Assembly (NCBI RefSeq): GCF_014837165.1
Contig: NZ_JACSPM010000001.1
Coordinates: forward strand, 27,518 to 91,517
From: Microbacterium gallinarum
GTDB lineage: Bacteria; Actinomycetota; Actinomycetes; Actinomycetales; Microbacteriaceae
Length of the DNA: 64,000 bases
Reading direction: 5' to 3'
This document shows, one piece after another, positions 34,445-42,791 of this stretch (the first letter of the stretch is position 1; each line of letters begins with the position of its first letter). Under the pieces are notes generated by a model that saw only the letters and a program-made list of their open reading frames with translations, was not told where the DNA came from and searched no databases. The position numbers and the translations under genes were made by a program.

Positions 34445-34450
34445 CGAAGG

Positions 34451-34672
34451 ATGCAGTACACCGTCCGCGTCAAACCCGGCAGCCGACGCGGACCGCTGGT
34501 CGAGGCATCCGACGACGCTCTCATCGTCTACGTGCGCGAGCGCGCCGTGGACGGCGCCGCCAACGACGGTGTCGTGCGGGCGCTCGCCGAGCACTTCGGT
34601 GTGCCGCGCAGCGGCGTGACGATCCTCCGCGGCCACACCGCGCGCATCAAGCGCGTCGAGGTCGACGAGTGA
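34451..34672 (+). CDS. DUF167 family protein
   Basis: This 73-residue protein matches DUF167 (YggU-like): MQYTVRVKPGSRRGPLVE, then a short strand pair, then VDGAANDGVVRALAEHFGVPRSGVTILRGHTARIKRVEV, which is the conserved core. The function is unknown; the fold is a small alpha/beta domain. Its stop codon overlaps the GTG start of the following MFS transporter (GTGA), so the two are translationally coupled. Confidence 0.88.
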   Translation: MQYTVRVKPGSRRGPLVEASDDALIVYVRERAVDGAANDGVVRALAEHFGVPRSGVTILRGHTARIKRVEVDE

Positions 34673-35979
34673 GCGACACGGAGCGCCGCAGCCACTTCAT
34701 CGATCTGAGCCCGTTCCGCGAGAGCCCGGCGTTCACGCGGATGTGGATCGGCTCCACGCTCGCGGGCCTCGGCGGCCAGCTCACGATCGTGGCGATCATG
34801 CTGCAGATGTACCACCTCACCGGATCGACCTTCGCGGTGGCGATGATCGCCGTCGCCGGACTGGTGCCCATGGTCGTCGCGGGCATCTACGGCGGCATGC
34901 TCGCCGACGCGTTCGACCGCCGCGCGGTCGCGCTGATCGCGGCGACCATCACGTTCGGCTCCACCGCGCTGCTGGCAGGGCTCACGTGGGCGCAGCTCGA
35001 GACGGTCTGGTGGCTCTACGCCCTGAGCGTCGTCAATTCCTCGGCCAACTCGATCGTCATGGCGACGCGCCAGGCGATCGTGCCGCGCCTCCTCCCCCGG
35101 CGGCTCCTGCCCGCGGCGTCGGCTCTCGGCGGCATCACGGTCGGGATCATGGTCATGGCCGGCCCCGCGCTGGCGGGCGTCCTCGTGGCACTGACCGGAT
35201 ACGCCTGGACGTACACCCTCGACGTGGTGCTCATGCTGTCGCTGTTCCTCGGACTCTGGACGCTCCCGAAGCTGCGCCCGGAAGGCGAGACGGTGCGCCC
35301 GGGCATCGAGTCGCTGCGTGACGGCTGGCGGTTCCTTCGGCGGGCGTCGAACATCCGCCTGCAGTTCATCCTCGACATCATCGCGATGACGTTCGGGCAG
35401 CCGCTGGCGCTCTTCCCCGCCATCGGCGCCGTGCTGCTGGGCGGTGGTCCGATCACGACCGGCGTGCTCACGGCGTCCGTCGCCGTCGGTGCGTTCGGCT
35501 CGAGCCTGTTCTCGGGCCGCGTCGGCGCGGTGCGGCATCAGGGGCTCGGCATCGAGCGGGCGATCCTGGTGTACGGCGCGTCCATCGTCGCCCTTGGCCT
35601 CGTGCTCGGCGCGGCAGCGCTGGGCTGGTTCGCCCCCGCCGGCGTCGACGCACAGACACCCAACCTCGTGCTCATCGTGCTGGCGTGCCTCGTGCTCGCC
35701 GTGTCGGGCGCCTCCGACAACGTCAGCTCGATCTTCCGCAACACGATGGTGCAGGCGGCCGTGCCCGACGCCATCCGCGGGCGTCTGCAGGGCGTCTTCA
35801 TCGTCGTCGTCGCGGGAGGACCGCGCCTGGGGGCCCTGTACGCCGGCACTCTCGCCACGCTCACGGCGCTGTGGTTCCCGCCACTCCTCGGAGGCTTCGT
35901 CATCGTCGGTCTGGTCGCGAGCCTGGTGCGGCTCAGCCCGCGGTTCCGGGCCTACGACGCCGAGAACCCGGTGCCGTAG
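34669..35979 (+). CDS. MFS transporter
   Basis: This 436-residue major facilitator has about twelve membrane helices. The loop 2-3 motif appears as GGMLADAFDRRAVALIAA (G-x3-D-x2-RR type), and a long central loop after FLRRASNIRLQ separates the halves. It resembles the enterobactin exporter EntS and related drug exporters; the substrate is unknown. It is coupled to the DUF167 gene upstream by a GTGA overlap. A separate promoter drives the next gene. Confidence 0.88.
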   Translation: MSDTERRSHFIDLSPFRESPAFTRMWIGSTLAGLGGQLTIVAIMLQMYHLTGSTFAVAMIAVAGLVPMVVAGIYGGMLADAFDRRAVALIAATITFGSTALLAGLTWAQLETVWWLYALSVVNSSANSIVMATRQAIVPRLLPRRLLPAASALGGITVGIMVMAGPALAGVLVALTGYAWTYTLDVVLMLSLFLGLWTLPKLRPEGETVRPGIESLRDGWRFLRRASNIRLQFILDIIAMTFGQPLALFPAIGAVLLGGGPITTGVLTASVAVGAFGSSLFSGRVGAVRHQGLGIERAILVYGASIVALGLVLGAAALGWFAPAGVDAQTPNLVLIVLACLVLAVSGASDNVSSIFRNTMVQAAVPDAIRGRLQGVFIVVVAGGPRLGALYAGTLATLTALWFPPLLGGFVIVGLVASLVRLSPRFRAYDAENPVP

Positions 35980-36050
35980 CCGAACGGCCGCACACCGGCG
36001 GATTTCGGACGTCGCACCGGTACAGCGGGTTCGACGTCGACGCGCGAGCG

Positions 36051-36056
36051 TACCGT
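36051..36056 (+). promoter_or_regulatory. -10 box of the EamA transporter gene
   Basis: TACCGT lies six bases before the GTG at 36063. Confidence 0.6.
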
Positions 36057-36062
36057 GAAGCC

Positions 36063-37049
36063 GTGACCACGACACGGACGATGCCCATGGCGCGCGAGAG
36101 CGGCCCGCCCTCGGCGCGCTGGATCACCGTCCAATTCGTGCTCGCGGGCATCGTGTGGGGCGCGAGCTTCCTGTTCATGAAGGTGGCGCTCACGGGCATC
36201 TCACCCGCGCAGGTCGCCTGGACGCGCATCCTCCTCGGTGCGCTCACGCTGGGCGCGCTCGTGCTGCTGCGGCGTGAGGCGCTCTCGCGCAGCCTGCGCG
36301 TGTGGGGTCATCTGACCGTCCTAGGGCTGACGTTCTGCGTCGTGCCGTTCCTGCTCTTCTCGTGGGCGCAGCAGCACGTGAGCTCGGGCGTCGCGAGCAT
36401 CTTCAACGCGACGACCCCGATCATGACGGCGATCATGGCGTGGCTCGTCTTCCGCGTCGAGAAGCTCAAGCTGCTGCAGGTGCTCGGCATCGGCGTCGGC
36501 ATCCTGGGCGTGATCGTCATCATCGCGCCGTGGCAGGGAATCTCGCTCGACGGAAGCCTGGTGGCGGAGCTCGCGATCCTCGGCGCGACGGCGAGCTACG
36601 GCTTCAGCTTCGCCTACATGCGCCGGTTCGTCTCGAACACGGGGATGTCGGCGCTGGCCTTCACATTCGGCTACATCGCCATGGCAGGCGTCGTGATGAC
36701 CCTGCTCACACCGTTCCTCGTCCTCACGCCCGTCCAGCTCGATCTGCCGATCATCGTCAGTCTCGTGCTGCTCGGATGCCTGGGCACGGGCATCGCCTAC
36801 GTCTGGAACCAGAACACCGTCCGCGCGTGGGGTCCGACGCGGGCGTCGACCGTGACGTATATCACTCCCGTGGTCGGCGTGATCCTCGGCATCCTGATCC
36901 TCGGCGAGACCATCTCGTGGAACGAACCGCTCGGCGCGCTCGTCGTGTTCCTCGGCATCCTGCTCGCCCAGGATCGGCTGCGTGTCGGGCGACGCGGACA
37001 CGCCGAAGGGGCGACGGCCGCAGCCCCCGCCCCTTCGATCTCACGCTGA
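36063..37049 (+). CDS. EamA/DMT family transporter
   Basis: This 328-residue protein has ten membrane helices in two EamA repeats. The first begins FVLAGIVWGASFLFMKVAL and contains ARNATTP-like FNATTPIMTAIMAWL; the second begins VAELAILGATASYGFSFAYMRR and ends TYITPVVGVILGILILGE, the typical family ending. Members export metabolites or amino acids; the substrate is unknown. The GTG at 36063 with its -10 box six bases away fixes the start, and a longer open frame upstream is rejected. A hairpin at 37054-37073 follows. Confidence 0.88.
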   Translation: MTTTRTMPMARESGPPSARWITVQFVLAGIVWGASFLFMKVALTGISPAQVAWTRILLGALTLGALVLLRREALSRSLRVWGHLTVLGLTFCVVPFLLFSWAQQHVSSGVASIFNATTPIMTAIMAWLVFRVEKLKLLQVLGIGVGILGVIVIIAPWQGISLDGSLVAELAILGATASYGFSFAYMRRFVSNTGMSALAFTFGYIAMAGVVMTLLTPFLVLTPVQLDLPIIVSLVLLGCLGTGIAYVWNQNTVRAWGPTRASTVTYITPVVGVILGILILGETISWNEPLGALVVFLGILLAQDRLRVGRRGHAEGATAAAPAPSISR

Positions 37050-37053
37050 ACGC

Positions 37054-37073
37054 TCCGGCCCCGGGTGGCCGGA
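37054..37073. terminator. Bidirectional hairpin between the EamA gene and yceI
   Basis: TCCGGCC and GGCCGGA form a seven-base-pair stem around CCGGGT, five bases after one stop codon and nine before the convergent one. Confidence 0.55.
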
Positions 37074-37081
37074 CGACGAGT

Positions 37082-37648
37082 TCAGTCCTGCTGGAGTGCG
37101 CCCTGCAGGTCGAGCGTGATCGTGATGTCCTTGCCTACGAGCACGCCGCCGGTCTCGAGCGCGGCGTTCCAGGTCAGGCCGAACTCCTCCCGGTTGACGA
37201 CGGTCTTGGCGGTGGCGCCGGCCTTGTAGTTGCCCCACGGGTCGGTGCCGAAGCCGCCGAACTCGAAGTCGAACGTGACGGGCTTGGTGATGCCGCGGAT
37301 GGTCAGGTCGCCGTCGACGAGAAAGTCGCCGTTCTCGACGCGGGCGCCGGTCGAGCGGAACTCCATGGTCGGGTGGTTCTCGACGTCGAAGAAGTCGGCC
37401 GAGCGGAGGTGGTTGTCGCGTCCCTCGTCCTTGGTGTCGACCGAGGTCACGTCGACGCTGGCCTCGACCTTGGCGTCGAGGGGGTTCTCAGGGGCGATGA
37501 GCGTGGCGCTCTTCATGCCGAACGTGCCGCGCACCTTCGAGATCATCATGTGGCGCACGCTGAAGGTGACCTCGCTGTGCGAAGGGTCGAGCACCCAGGT
37601 GCCGGTCTTGTAGCCGGGGACGTCGAGCGTGGTGGCGGTGTCGGTCAT
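37082..37648 (-). CDS. YceI family protein
   Basis: This 188-residue lipocalin-like protein belongs to the YceI family, which binds isoprenoid-type lipids such as polyprenyl quinones. Conserved elements are TGTWVLDPSHSEVTFSVRHMM near the N-terminus, HLRSADFFDVENHPTMEF in the middle, and VTFDFEFGGFGTDPWGN. There is no signal peptide, unlike E. coli YceI, so it is cytoplasmic here. AAGGAT precedes the ATG. Upstream at 37717-37733 is a motif shared with the flavin monooxygenase operon, suggesting joint control. Confidence 0.9.
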   Translation of the reverse strand: MTDTATTLDVPGYKTGTWVLDPSHSEVTFSVRHMMISKVRGTFGMKSATLIAPENPLDAKVEASVDVTSVDTKDEGRDNHLRSADFFDVENHPTMEFRSTGARVENGDFLVDGDLTIRGITKPVTFDFEFGGFGTDPWGNYKAGATAKTVVNREEFGLTWNAALETGGVLVGKDITITLDLQGALQQD

Positions 37649-37716
37649 GGTGATCCTTCGTGTCGATGGGTCGCGGTCTGCGACGGGCATACGAGGTCCA
37701 ACGCCACCGTCATGTC

Positions 37717-37734
37717 GATCTATTCCAATGAATA
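37717..37734 (-). promoter_or_regulatory. Shared promoter motif and palindrome before yceI
   Basis: The minus strand reads ATTCATTGGAATAGATC (37717-37733), matching the monooxygenase motif at 14 of 17 positions. It includes TATTC and GAATA as perfect inverted arms around CAAT (37721-37734), the form expected for a MarR-like dimeric regulator. It lies about 70 bases before the yceI start. Confidence 0.5.
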
Positions 37735-37774
37735 CAGATTTCTTCAGGGACCGGGGCGGGCGCGTGGAAACACG

Positions 37775-37802
37775 AGGGGCGGATGCCGCAGCATCCGCCC
37801 CT
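37775..37802. terminator. Terminator of the FKBP gene
   Basis: AGGGGCGGATG and CATCCGCCCCT form an eleven-base-pair stem around a six-base loop, 22 bases after the FKBP stop codon on the minus strand. Confidence 0.7.
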
Positions 37803-37823
37803 CTTCGGCTGTCGTCGAGCGAC

Positions 37824-38192
37824 TCAGCCGACCGAGATGAGATCGATGATGAAGACGAGCGTCTTCCCACCGAGGAAGTGGCCGCCCGCAGGGCCGTAGG
37901 CGAGGTGCGGCGGGATCACGAGCTCGCGGCGACCGCCCTCCTTCATGCCGGGGATGCCGTCCTGCCAGCCCTGGATGAGTCCGCGGAGCGGGAACTGGAT
38001 GCTCTCGCCGCGGTTCCACGACGAGTCGAACTCCTCGCCGGACTCGTACTCGACACCGGCGTAGTGGACGGTGACGGTGTCGCCGGGCTTGGCCTCGGCT
38101 CCATCGCCCACGATGAGGTCGCGGATGACGAGCTCGGTGGGGGCGGGGCCTTCGGGGGCGTCGAACTCGGGCTTGGTGCGGTCGTCAGTCAT
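37824..38192 (-). CDS. FKBP-type peptidyl-prolyl cis-trans isomerase
   Basis: This 122-residue protein is a single FKBP domain. The hydrophobic binding pocket is recognisable in TVTVHYAGVEYESGEEFDSSW, RGLIQGWQDGIPGMKEGGRRELVIPP and HLAYGPAGGHFLGGKTLVF. It accelerates prolyl isomerisation in folding proteins and is cytoplasmic, since no signal peptide is present. The ATG at 38192 has a TTGGAT box six bases upstream, again suggesting little or no leader. A strong terminator follows. Confidence 0.93.
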   Translation of the reverse strand: MTDDRTKPEFDAPEGPAPTELVIRDLIVGDGAEAKPGDTVTVHYAGVEYESGEEFDSSWNRGESIQFPLRGLIQGWQDGIPGMKEGGRRELVIPPHLAYGPAGGHFLGGKTLVFIIDLISVG

Positions 38193-38270
38193 GTGTCCAT
38201 CCAACCCGAGCGGGTCCGCCGGGTCAACGCGAGCGCGCGGCGTGGGAGGAGCCGGAGGCGCCCGCACAAG

Positions 38271-38321
38271 ACTCAGCGCTCGGTGTCGCGGCGATGCCTG
38301 CGTAACGACCGAGCGCTGAGT
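38271..38321. repeat. Long-armed intergenic inverted repeat
   Basis: ACTCAGCGCTCGGT (38271-38284) pairs perfectly with 38308-38321 around a 23-base loop. It lies between the prsW stop codon and the FKBP promoter, about 68 bases after the former, and may be a terminator for prsW. Confidence 0.55.
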
Positions 38322-38388
38322 TGATCTGCCCCCAGGATGCAGGGGGCCCCGCGAACATGTCAAGACCCCGCTCCCGGACACGCCGGTT

Positions 38389-39606
38389 CTACGGCGCGAA
38401 CAGGGCGGCGCGCGCCGACGTCGCCCTGTGCAGCAGCATCCGCTCGTCTTCCGCGGCGTGAGGATCGCGGCCGCTGATGGCGCGCTGGCGGGCCGCGGCG
38501 AGCGCGGTCGCGTCGGCGATGAACTCCTTCATGAGGCGGGTGCGGTCGCCGCGCAGCGTCCCCGCCCAGGCGAGGCCGGCCCTGCGACCGGCTCCGGTCG
38601 CGAGCATGTCGGCCTCCTGCGCGGTGAACCAGCCGGCCTCGGCGTACTCGCCCAGCCGACGCCGGGTGAGCCGCGACTCCTCGCGGCGGAGGGCGATGAT
38701 CCCGAGGATGAAGCCGACGAACAGCGGCACCTGCAGGGTCACGTAGAGCGCCCAGAAGTCGCCCAGCACCGCCGATCCGTTCCACAGCGCGTGCAGCACC
38801 GTGGCGCCGATCATGCCGACGATCCACGGCCCGATCGCGCGTCCGGCGCTCGCGCCGCGGCGGGCGGCCAGGCCGAGCGCGAAGCCCGTGACGCTCGTGA
38901 ACATCACGTGCGCGAACGGCGAGAGGATGCCGCGCATGAAGAACGTCACGGTCGTGTCGGCGGCCCCGCCCTCGAGGAAGCTCACGGCGAAGTACTGGAT
39001 GTTCTCGGTGAAGGCGAACCCCGCGCCGATGAGCGCGCCGTAGACGATTCCGTCGACGGGCCCGTCGAACGCCCGCCGGGCGGTCACGAAGATGATGTAG
39101 ACGCCGAGACCCTTGCCGAACTCCTCGACGATCGGCGCCTGCACGATGGCCGACAGCGCATCGGCCGCAGGCGTCGAGGCGGGACCGAACACCATCGAAA
39201 GCACCAGGTCCACGCCGAGGGCGATGGCCACCGCCGCGATCGCGCCCCAGGCGACGGCGAAGACGACGAGGCCGGCCGGCTCGGGCTCCCACCGGTCGAC
39301 GATCCGCACCGCGAGGAGCACGCCGGCGAGGGGGACGAGGGCGAGGATCATTCCGATGAGGGATGCCGCAGGCCCGAGCGCATTGAGGAAGTAGGCGATC
39401 AGCGCCACGAGCAGGACCACGAGCAGGCCGCCGATCCAGATCGGCGCCGTGCGGCCTCGCCGCGGCGACACCGGCAGCGCGGCGGGCGAGCTCGTCGCCG
39501 CGGGGATCAGCGCCGGCGCCGCGTGCCGCGGCTGGGCGAGGGCGGACGGGAAGTCCGGCGGCGTCAGGCCGGGTCGCTCGGGCGCATGGCCGTGGTCGTG
39601 CGTCAT
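38389..39606 (-). CDS. PrsW family intramembrane metalloprotease
   Basis: This 405-residue membrane protein matches the PrsW/rhomboid-unrelated CPBP-like protease group. About eight helices lie between residues 55 and 290. The catalytic glutamates are in APIVEEFGKGLGVY, further conserved residues are in FAFTENIQYF, and histidines in FAHVMFTSVTGFALG and LHALWNGSA complete the metal site. PrsW proteins cleave anti-sigma factors, but no such target is nearby. The start is the ATG at 39606, supported by a TAGGCT box six bases upstream; a GTG six bases earlier would fall before the transcript start. Confidence 0.88.
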   Translation of the reverse strand: MTHDHGHAPERPGLTPPDFPSALAQPRHAAPALIPAATSSPAALPVSPRRGRTAPIWIGGLLVVLLVALIAYFLNALGPAASLIGMILALVPLAGVLLAVRIVDRWEPEPAGLVVFAVAWGAIAAVAIALGVDLVLSMVFGPASTPAADALSAIVQAPIVEEFGKGLGVYIIFVTARRAFDGPVDGIVYGALIGAGFAFTENIQYFAVSFLEGGAADTTVTFFMRGILSPFAHVMFTSVTGFALGLAARRGASAGRAIGPWIVGMIGATVLHALWNGSAVLGDFWALYVTLQVPLFVGFILGIIALRREESRLTRRRLGEYAEAGWFTAQEADMLATGAGRRAGLAWAGTLRGDRTRLMKEFIADATALAAARQRAISGRDPHAAEDERMLLHRATSARAALFAP

Positions 39607-39612
39607 GCGCAC

Positions 39613-39618
39613 AGCCTA
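39613..39618 (-). promoter_or_regulatory. -10 box of the PrsW gene
   Basis: TAGGCT on the minus strand, six bases before the ATG at 39606. It faces the next promoter box within a 63-base divergent region. Confidence 0.6.
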
Positions 39619-39657
39619 GGGTGCGCTCGGGCCGGGGAGCGGCGCCGCCCGGCGGGG

Positions 39658-39663
39658 TAGGTT
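39658..39663 (+). promoter_or_regulatory. -10 box of the FAH-family gene
   Basis: TAGGTT lies six bases before the ATG at 39670. Confidence 0.6.
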
Positions 39664-39669
39664 GGAGGG

Positions 39670-40533
39670 ATGCGTTTCGCCCATGTGCTCCCGCCTGGGT
39701 CGGACGACCCCCGGCTCGTACTCGTGGACGGCGAAGACGCCGTGCTCGTCGAGGACCTCTTCGACGGCGCGCCGCGCTATCTGGAAGAGCTGATCGCCGG
39801 CGGCGGCGACCTCCTCGCGCGCGTGCGGGACGCGGCTCCCGGCGCCACCCGCGTTCCTCTCGCCGGGCAGCGGTACGCTTCGGCGCTGCTCACTCCCCCG
39901 GTCATCCTCGCGATCGGCCTCAACTACGCCGCCCACTCGAGCGAGCTGGGGCTCAAGACCGACTCGAACCCGACCGTCTTCGTGCTGTGGCCCAACTCCC
40001 TGACCGGTCACGACGGCACCACCACCTGGCCCCGGTCGCTCAGCGAATCCATCGACTACGAGGCCGAGCTCGGCGTCATCATCGGTACGCCGGCGAAGGA
40101 CGTCTCGGCCGATGAGGCCCTCGACCACGTGTGGGGCTACACCGTCGTCAACGACATCACCGCGCGCGACATCCAGTACTCCGAGGCGCAATGGTCGCGC
40201 TGCAAGTCGTTCGACGGCTTCACGCCCACCGGCCCGTTCGTCGTGACGGCCGATGAGATCCCCGACCCGCAGGACCTCCACATCTGGACCGTGCTCGATG
40301 GCCATACGATGCAGGACGCCTCCACGGGGCAGATGGTGCGGACCGTCGCGACACTCATCGCGCATCTGTCGAAGTCGGTGACCCTGCTGCCCGGGACGCT
40401 GATCTCGACGGGCTCGCCCGGCGGCGCGGGCTACTCGCGCGACCCGCAGGTGTTCCTCCGCGACCGTTCAACCGTCACGGTCGGCATCGACGGAATCGGC
40501 GCGCTCACCACGCACTGCCGCATCCTCGACTGA
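39670..40533 (+). CDS. Fumarylacetoacetate hydrolase family protein
   Basis: This 287-residue protein belongs to the FAH superfamily of metal-dependent C-C hydrolases, decarboxylases and isomerases. The core starts VILAIGLNYAAHSSELG. Metal ligands are the two glutamates in DYEAELGVIIG and the aspartate in VVNDITARDIQ. CKSFDGFTPTGPFVV and GSPGGAGYSRDPQVFL are also family features. The natural substrate is unknown; oxaloacetate decarboxylase or acylpyruvase-like activities are common. The start is fixed by a leaderless-type promoter. No pathway partner is adjacent. Confidence 0.9.
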   Translation: MRFAHVLPPGSDDPRLVLVDGEDAVLVEDLFDGAPRYLEELIAGGGDLLARVRDAAPGATRVPLAGQRYASALLTPPVILAIGLNYAAHSSELGLKTDSNPTVFVLWPNSLTGHDGTTTWPRSLSESIDYEAELGVIIGTPAKDVSADEALDHVWGYTVVNDITARDIQYSEAQWSRCKSFDGFTPTGPFVVTADEIPDPQDLHIWTVLDGHTMQDASTGQMVRTVATLIAHLSKSVTLLPGTLISTGSPGGAGYSRDPQVFLRDRSTVTVGIDGIGALTTHCRILD

Positions 40534-40566
40534 CCCGCATCCCGCAACCGACGCGCATGCCGCAAC

Positions 40567-40606
40567 CGACGGTGCCCCCTCCCGTGCGCGGGAGGGGGCA
40601 CCGTCG
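40567..40606. terminator. Strong bidirectional terminator
   Basis: An 18-base-pair perfect stem (40567-40584 with 40589-40606) with a TGCG loop, between the convergent FAH-family and DUF4190 genes. The word CCGCAACCGAC is also directly repeated just before it. Confidence 0.8.
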
Positions 40607-40616
40607 TAGAACAGGT

Positions 40617-41117
40617 CTAGCGGTTGATGTCCGAGCACTCGACGGGGAGGCCGCGAACGGTCACGGTGCCCTCGAAGCCGACTGCCTGGCACGCTTGGAA
40701 CGCCTCGGTGCCGAACGTGATCAACGGGATGAAGATCGCGAAGAACAGGATCACGCCGACCACCATCAGCACCGCGCTGATGATGATCGCGGCAAGTGCC
40801 CAGCCGTTCTTGTGGCCGGCCTTGCGGCTCTGGACGAGCGCGACGATGCCCAGGATCAGCGCGATCAGCTGCACGAAGAACGACAGGATGAACGCGACGA
40901 TGCCCATCGTGCGGCCCGGGATCGTGGCGGAAGCGGGGGCTCCGTAGGGCGCCTGCGGCGCCGGTGCGTACTGCGGCTGCCCGTACGCCTCCTGCGGCGG
41001 CTGTCCGTAGGACGGCGGCTGCCCGTAGGCGGGGGCGGGCGGAGGATTGGTCGAGTAGCCCGGGGGCGGGGGCGGGACGCTGCCGTCGCCCGGTGCGGGG
41101 CTCTGCGGATCGGTCAT
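40617..41117 (-). CDS. DUF4190 domain membrane protein
   Basis: This 166-residue protein has a proline-, glutamine- and tyrosine-rich N-terminal half with repeated YGQPP units (about residues 28-65), then two membrane helices: GIVAFILSFFVQLIALILGIVAL and GWALAAIIISAVLMVVGVILFFAIF. That pair is the DUF4190 unit. Two cysteines near the C-terminus (C in FQACQAV and VECSDI) lie outside the membrane. Such proteins are common in actinobacteria and have no known function. A strong terminator follows. Confidence 0.82.
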   Translation of the reverse strand: MTDPQSPAPGDGSVPPPPPGYSTNPPPAPAYGQPPSYGQPPQEAYGQPQYAPAPQAPYGAPASATIPGRTMGIVAFILSFFVQLIALILGIVALVQSRKAGHKNGWALAAIIISAVLMVVGVILFFAIFIPLITFGTEAFQACQAVGFEGTVTVRGLPVECSDINR

Positions 41118-41175
41118 GTCATTCCTCTCGTGGGGACTCGGGATGACGGTACCGGTCGGTGACCCGCTCCGGCAA

Positions 41176-42651
41176 TCAGATCTGCGGGTCGTCGACGACG
41201 ACCTCGGGGCGCTTGTCCACGACGGGGATCGCCGCGGTGATCGTCTCGAGTCCCGACAGGCGCGCGGGCGACAGCTGCTTCGTCACCTCTTCGCGCGACA
41301 TCAGCCCGGCCTCGACGACGAGGTCGGCGACGTTGCGCCCCGTGAGGAGGGCGGTCTTCGCGAGCGCCGCGGCCGCCGCATAGCCGATGAACGGCGTGAG
41401 CGCGGTGATGACGCCGACGGACGCGCCGACCATCGCGCCGAGACGCTCGTGGTTGACCGTGATCCCGTCCACGCAGTTCACCCGCAGCGTGTGCATGCCG
41501 CGGCGCATCCACGTGATCGACTGGAAGATCGAGTGCGCGATGACCGGCTCGAACGCGTTGAGCTGCAGCTGACCGCCCTCGACGGCCATCGTCACCGTGA
41601 GGTCGGCGCCGGCCACCGCGAAAGCGATCTGGTTGACGACCTCGGGGATGACCGGGTTGACCTTCCCGGGCATGATGCTCGAGCCCGCCTGCCGTGCCGG
41701 CAGGTTGATCTCGCCCAGACCCGCCTGCGGGCCCGACGACAGCAGACGCAGGTCGTTGCAGATCTTCGAGAGCTTGATTGCGTTGCGCTTGAGCGACGAC
41801 GAGAACGACATGAAGGCGCCGGTGTCGCTCGTGGACTCGACGAGGTCGGTGGCGAGATCGAGGTCGAGCCCGCTGATCTCGCGTAGGTGGCCGAGCACGG
41901 CGTTGCCGTAGTCGGGGTGCGTCGTGATGCCCGTGCCGATCGCCGTGGCGCCCATGTTGATCTCGTAGAGGAGGTAGGCGTTCTCCTTGAGGCGGCTGTA
42001 GTCCTCGCCGAGCGTCGTGGCGAACCCGTGGAACTCCTGGCCCAGGGTCATCGGCACGGCATCCTGCAGCTGCGTGCGGCCGACCTTGAGCACGTCGTGG
42101 AACTCGACGGCCTTGGCGAGGAAGGCACGGCGCAGCAGGTCGAGCTCTTCCAGCAGCGTCTGCAGGTCGAGCCCGAGGCCGACCTTGATCGCCGTCGGGT
42201 AGACGTCGTTCGTGGACTGGCTGCGGTTGGTGTCGTCGATCGGCGACAGGAAGGCGTAGTCGCCCTTCTCCCGGCCGGCGAGCTCGAGCGCGATGTTGGT
42301 GATGACCTCGTTCGCGTTCATGTTGGTCGACGTGCCCGCGCCGCCCTGGATCACGCCGACGACGAACTGGTCGTGGTACTGGCCGTCGATCACGAGCTGC
42401 GCGGCGCGGTCGATCAGGTCGGCCTTCTCCGGCGACAGCACGCCGATGTCGCGGTTCGCGCGGGCCGAGGCCTGCTTGACCATCGCGAGCGCCTTGACGA
42501 GGTCACGGTAGACCGAGATCGGCCGCTTCGAGATCGGGAAGTTCTCGAGCGCACGGGCGGTGTGGATGCCCCAGTAGGCGTCGGCGGGGATCTCGAGGGA
42601 TCCCAGGGAGTCGGTCTCGGTGCGAGTGCGCGTCATTGCGTCCAGAGCCAT
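41176..42651 (-). CDS. aspA: Aspartate ammonia-lyase
   Basis: This 491-residue enzyme of the fumarase/aspartase superfamily interconverts aspartate with fumarate and ammonia. The flexible signature loop GSSIMPGKVNP (about residues 320-330) is complete, with GAGTSTNMNANEVI and NDVYPTA also conserved. The residues after NRSQSTND fit aspartase rather than fumarase. The C-terminus has a typical small domain. I chose the ATG at 42651 with AAGGA upstream at a rather long distance; an ATG at 42636 is the alternative. The palindrome GGTGTACACC at 42762 could be an operator. Confidence 0.9.
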   Translation of the reverse strand: MALDAMTRTRTETDSLGSLEIPADAYWGIHTARALENFPISKRPISVYRDLVKALAMVKQASARANRDIGVLSPEKADLIDRAAQLVIDGQYHDQFVVGVIQGGAGTSTNMNANEVITNIALELAGREKGDYAFLSPIDDTNRSQSTNDVYPTAIKVGLGLDLQTLLEELDLLRRAFLAKAVEFHDVLKVGRTQLQDAVPMTLGQEFHGFATTLGEDYSRLKENAYLLYEINMGATAIGTGITTHPDYGNAVLGHLREISGLDLDLATDLVESTSDTGAFMSFSSSLKRNAIKLSKICNDLRLLSSGPQAGLGEINLPARQAGSSIMPGKVNPVIPEVVNQIAFAVAGADLTVTMAVEGGQLQLNAFEPVIAHSIFQSITWMRRGMHTLRVNCVDGITVNHERLGAMVGASVGVITALTPFIGYAAAAALAKTALLTGRNVADLVVEAGLMSREEVTKQLSPARLSGLETITAAIPVVDKRPEVVVDDPQI

Positions 42652-42761
42652 GGTGATGTGAATCCTTGTGGGTCGGTCACGGCGGTGTGTGAGGGATGCC
42701 TTCACCCTACGCTCGCCAGGCGTGAGGCGCGTGTGTACCCGGGGTATATCGGTCGCCGACT

Positions 42762-42771
42762 GGTGTACACC
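42762..42771. promoter_or_regulatory. Possible operator upstream of aspA
   Basis: GGTGTACACC is a perfect ten-base palindrome about 110 bases before the aspA start. Similar dyads are bound by GntR-type regulators. A second GTGTAC lies at about 42732. Confidence 0.3.
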
Positions 42772-42791
42772 GCGTCTATCGCGTGGCGAGC

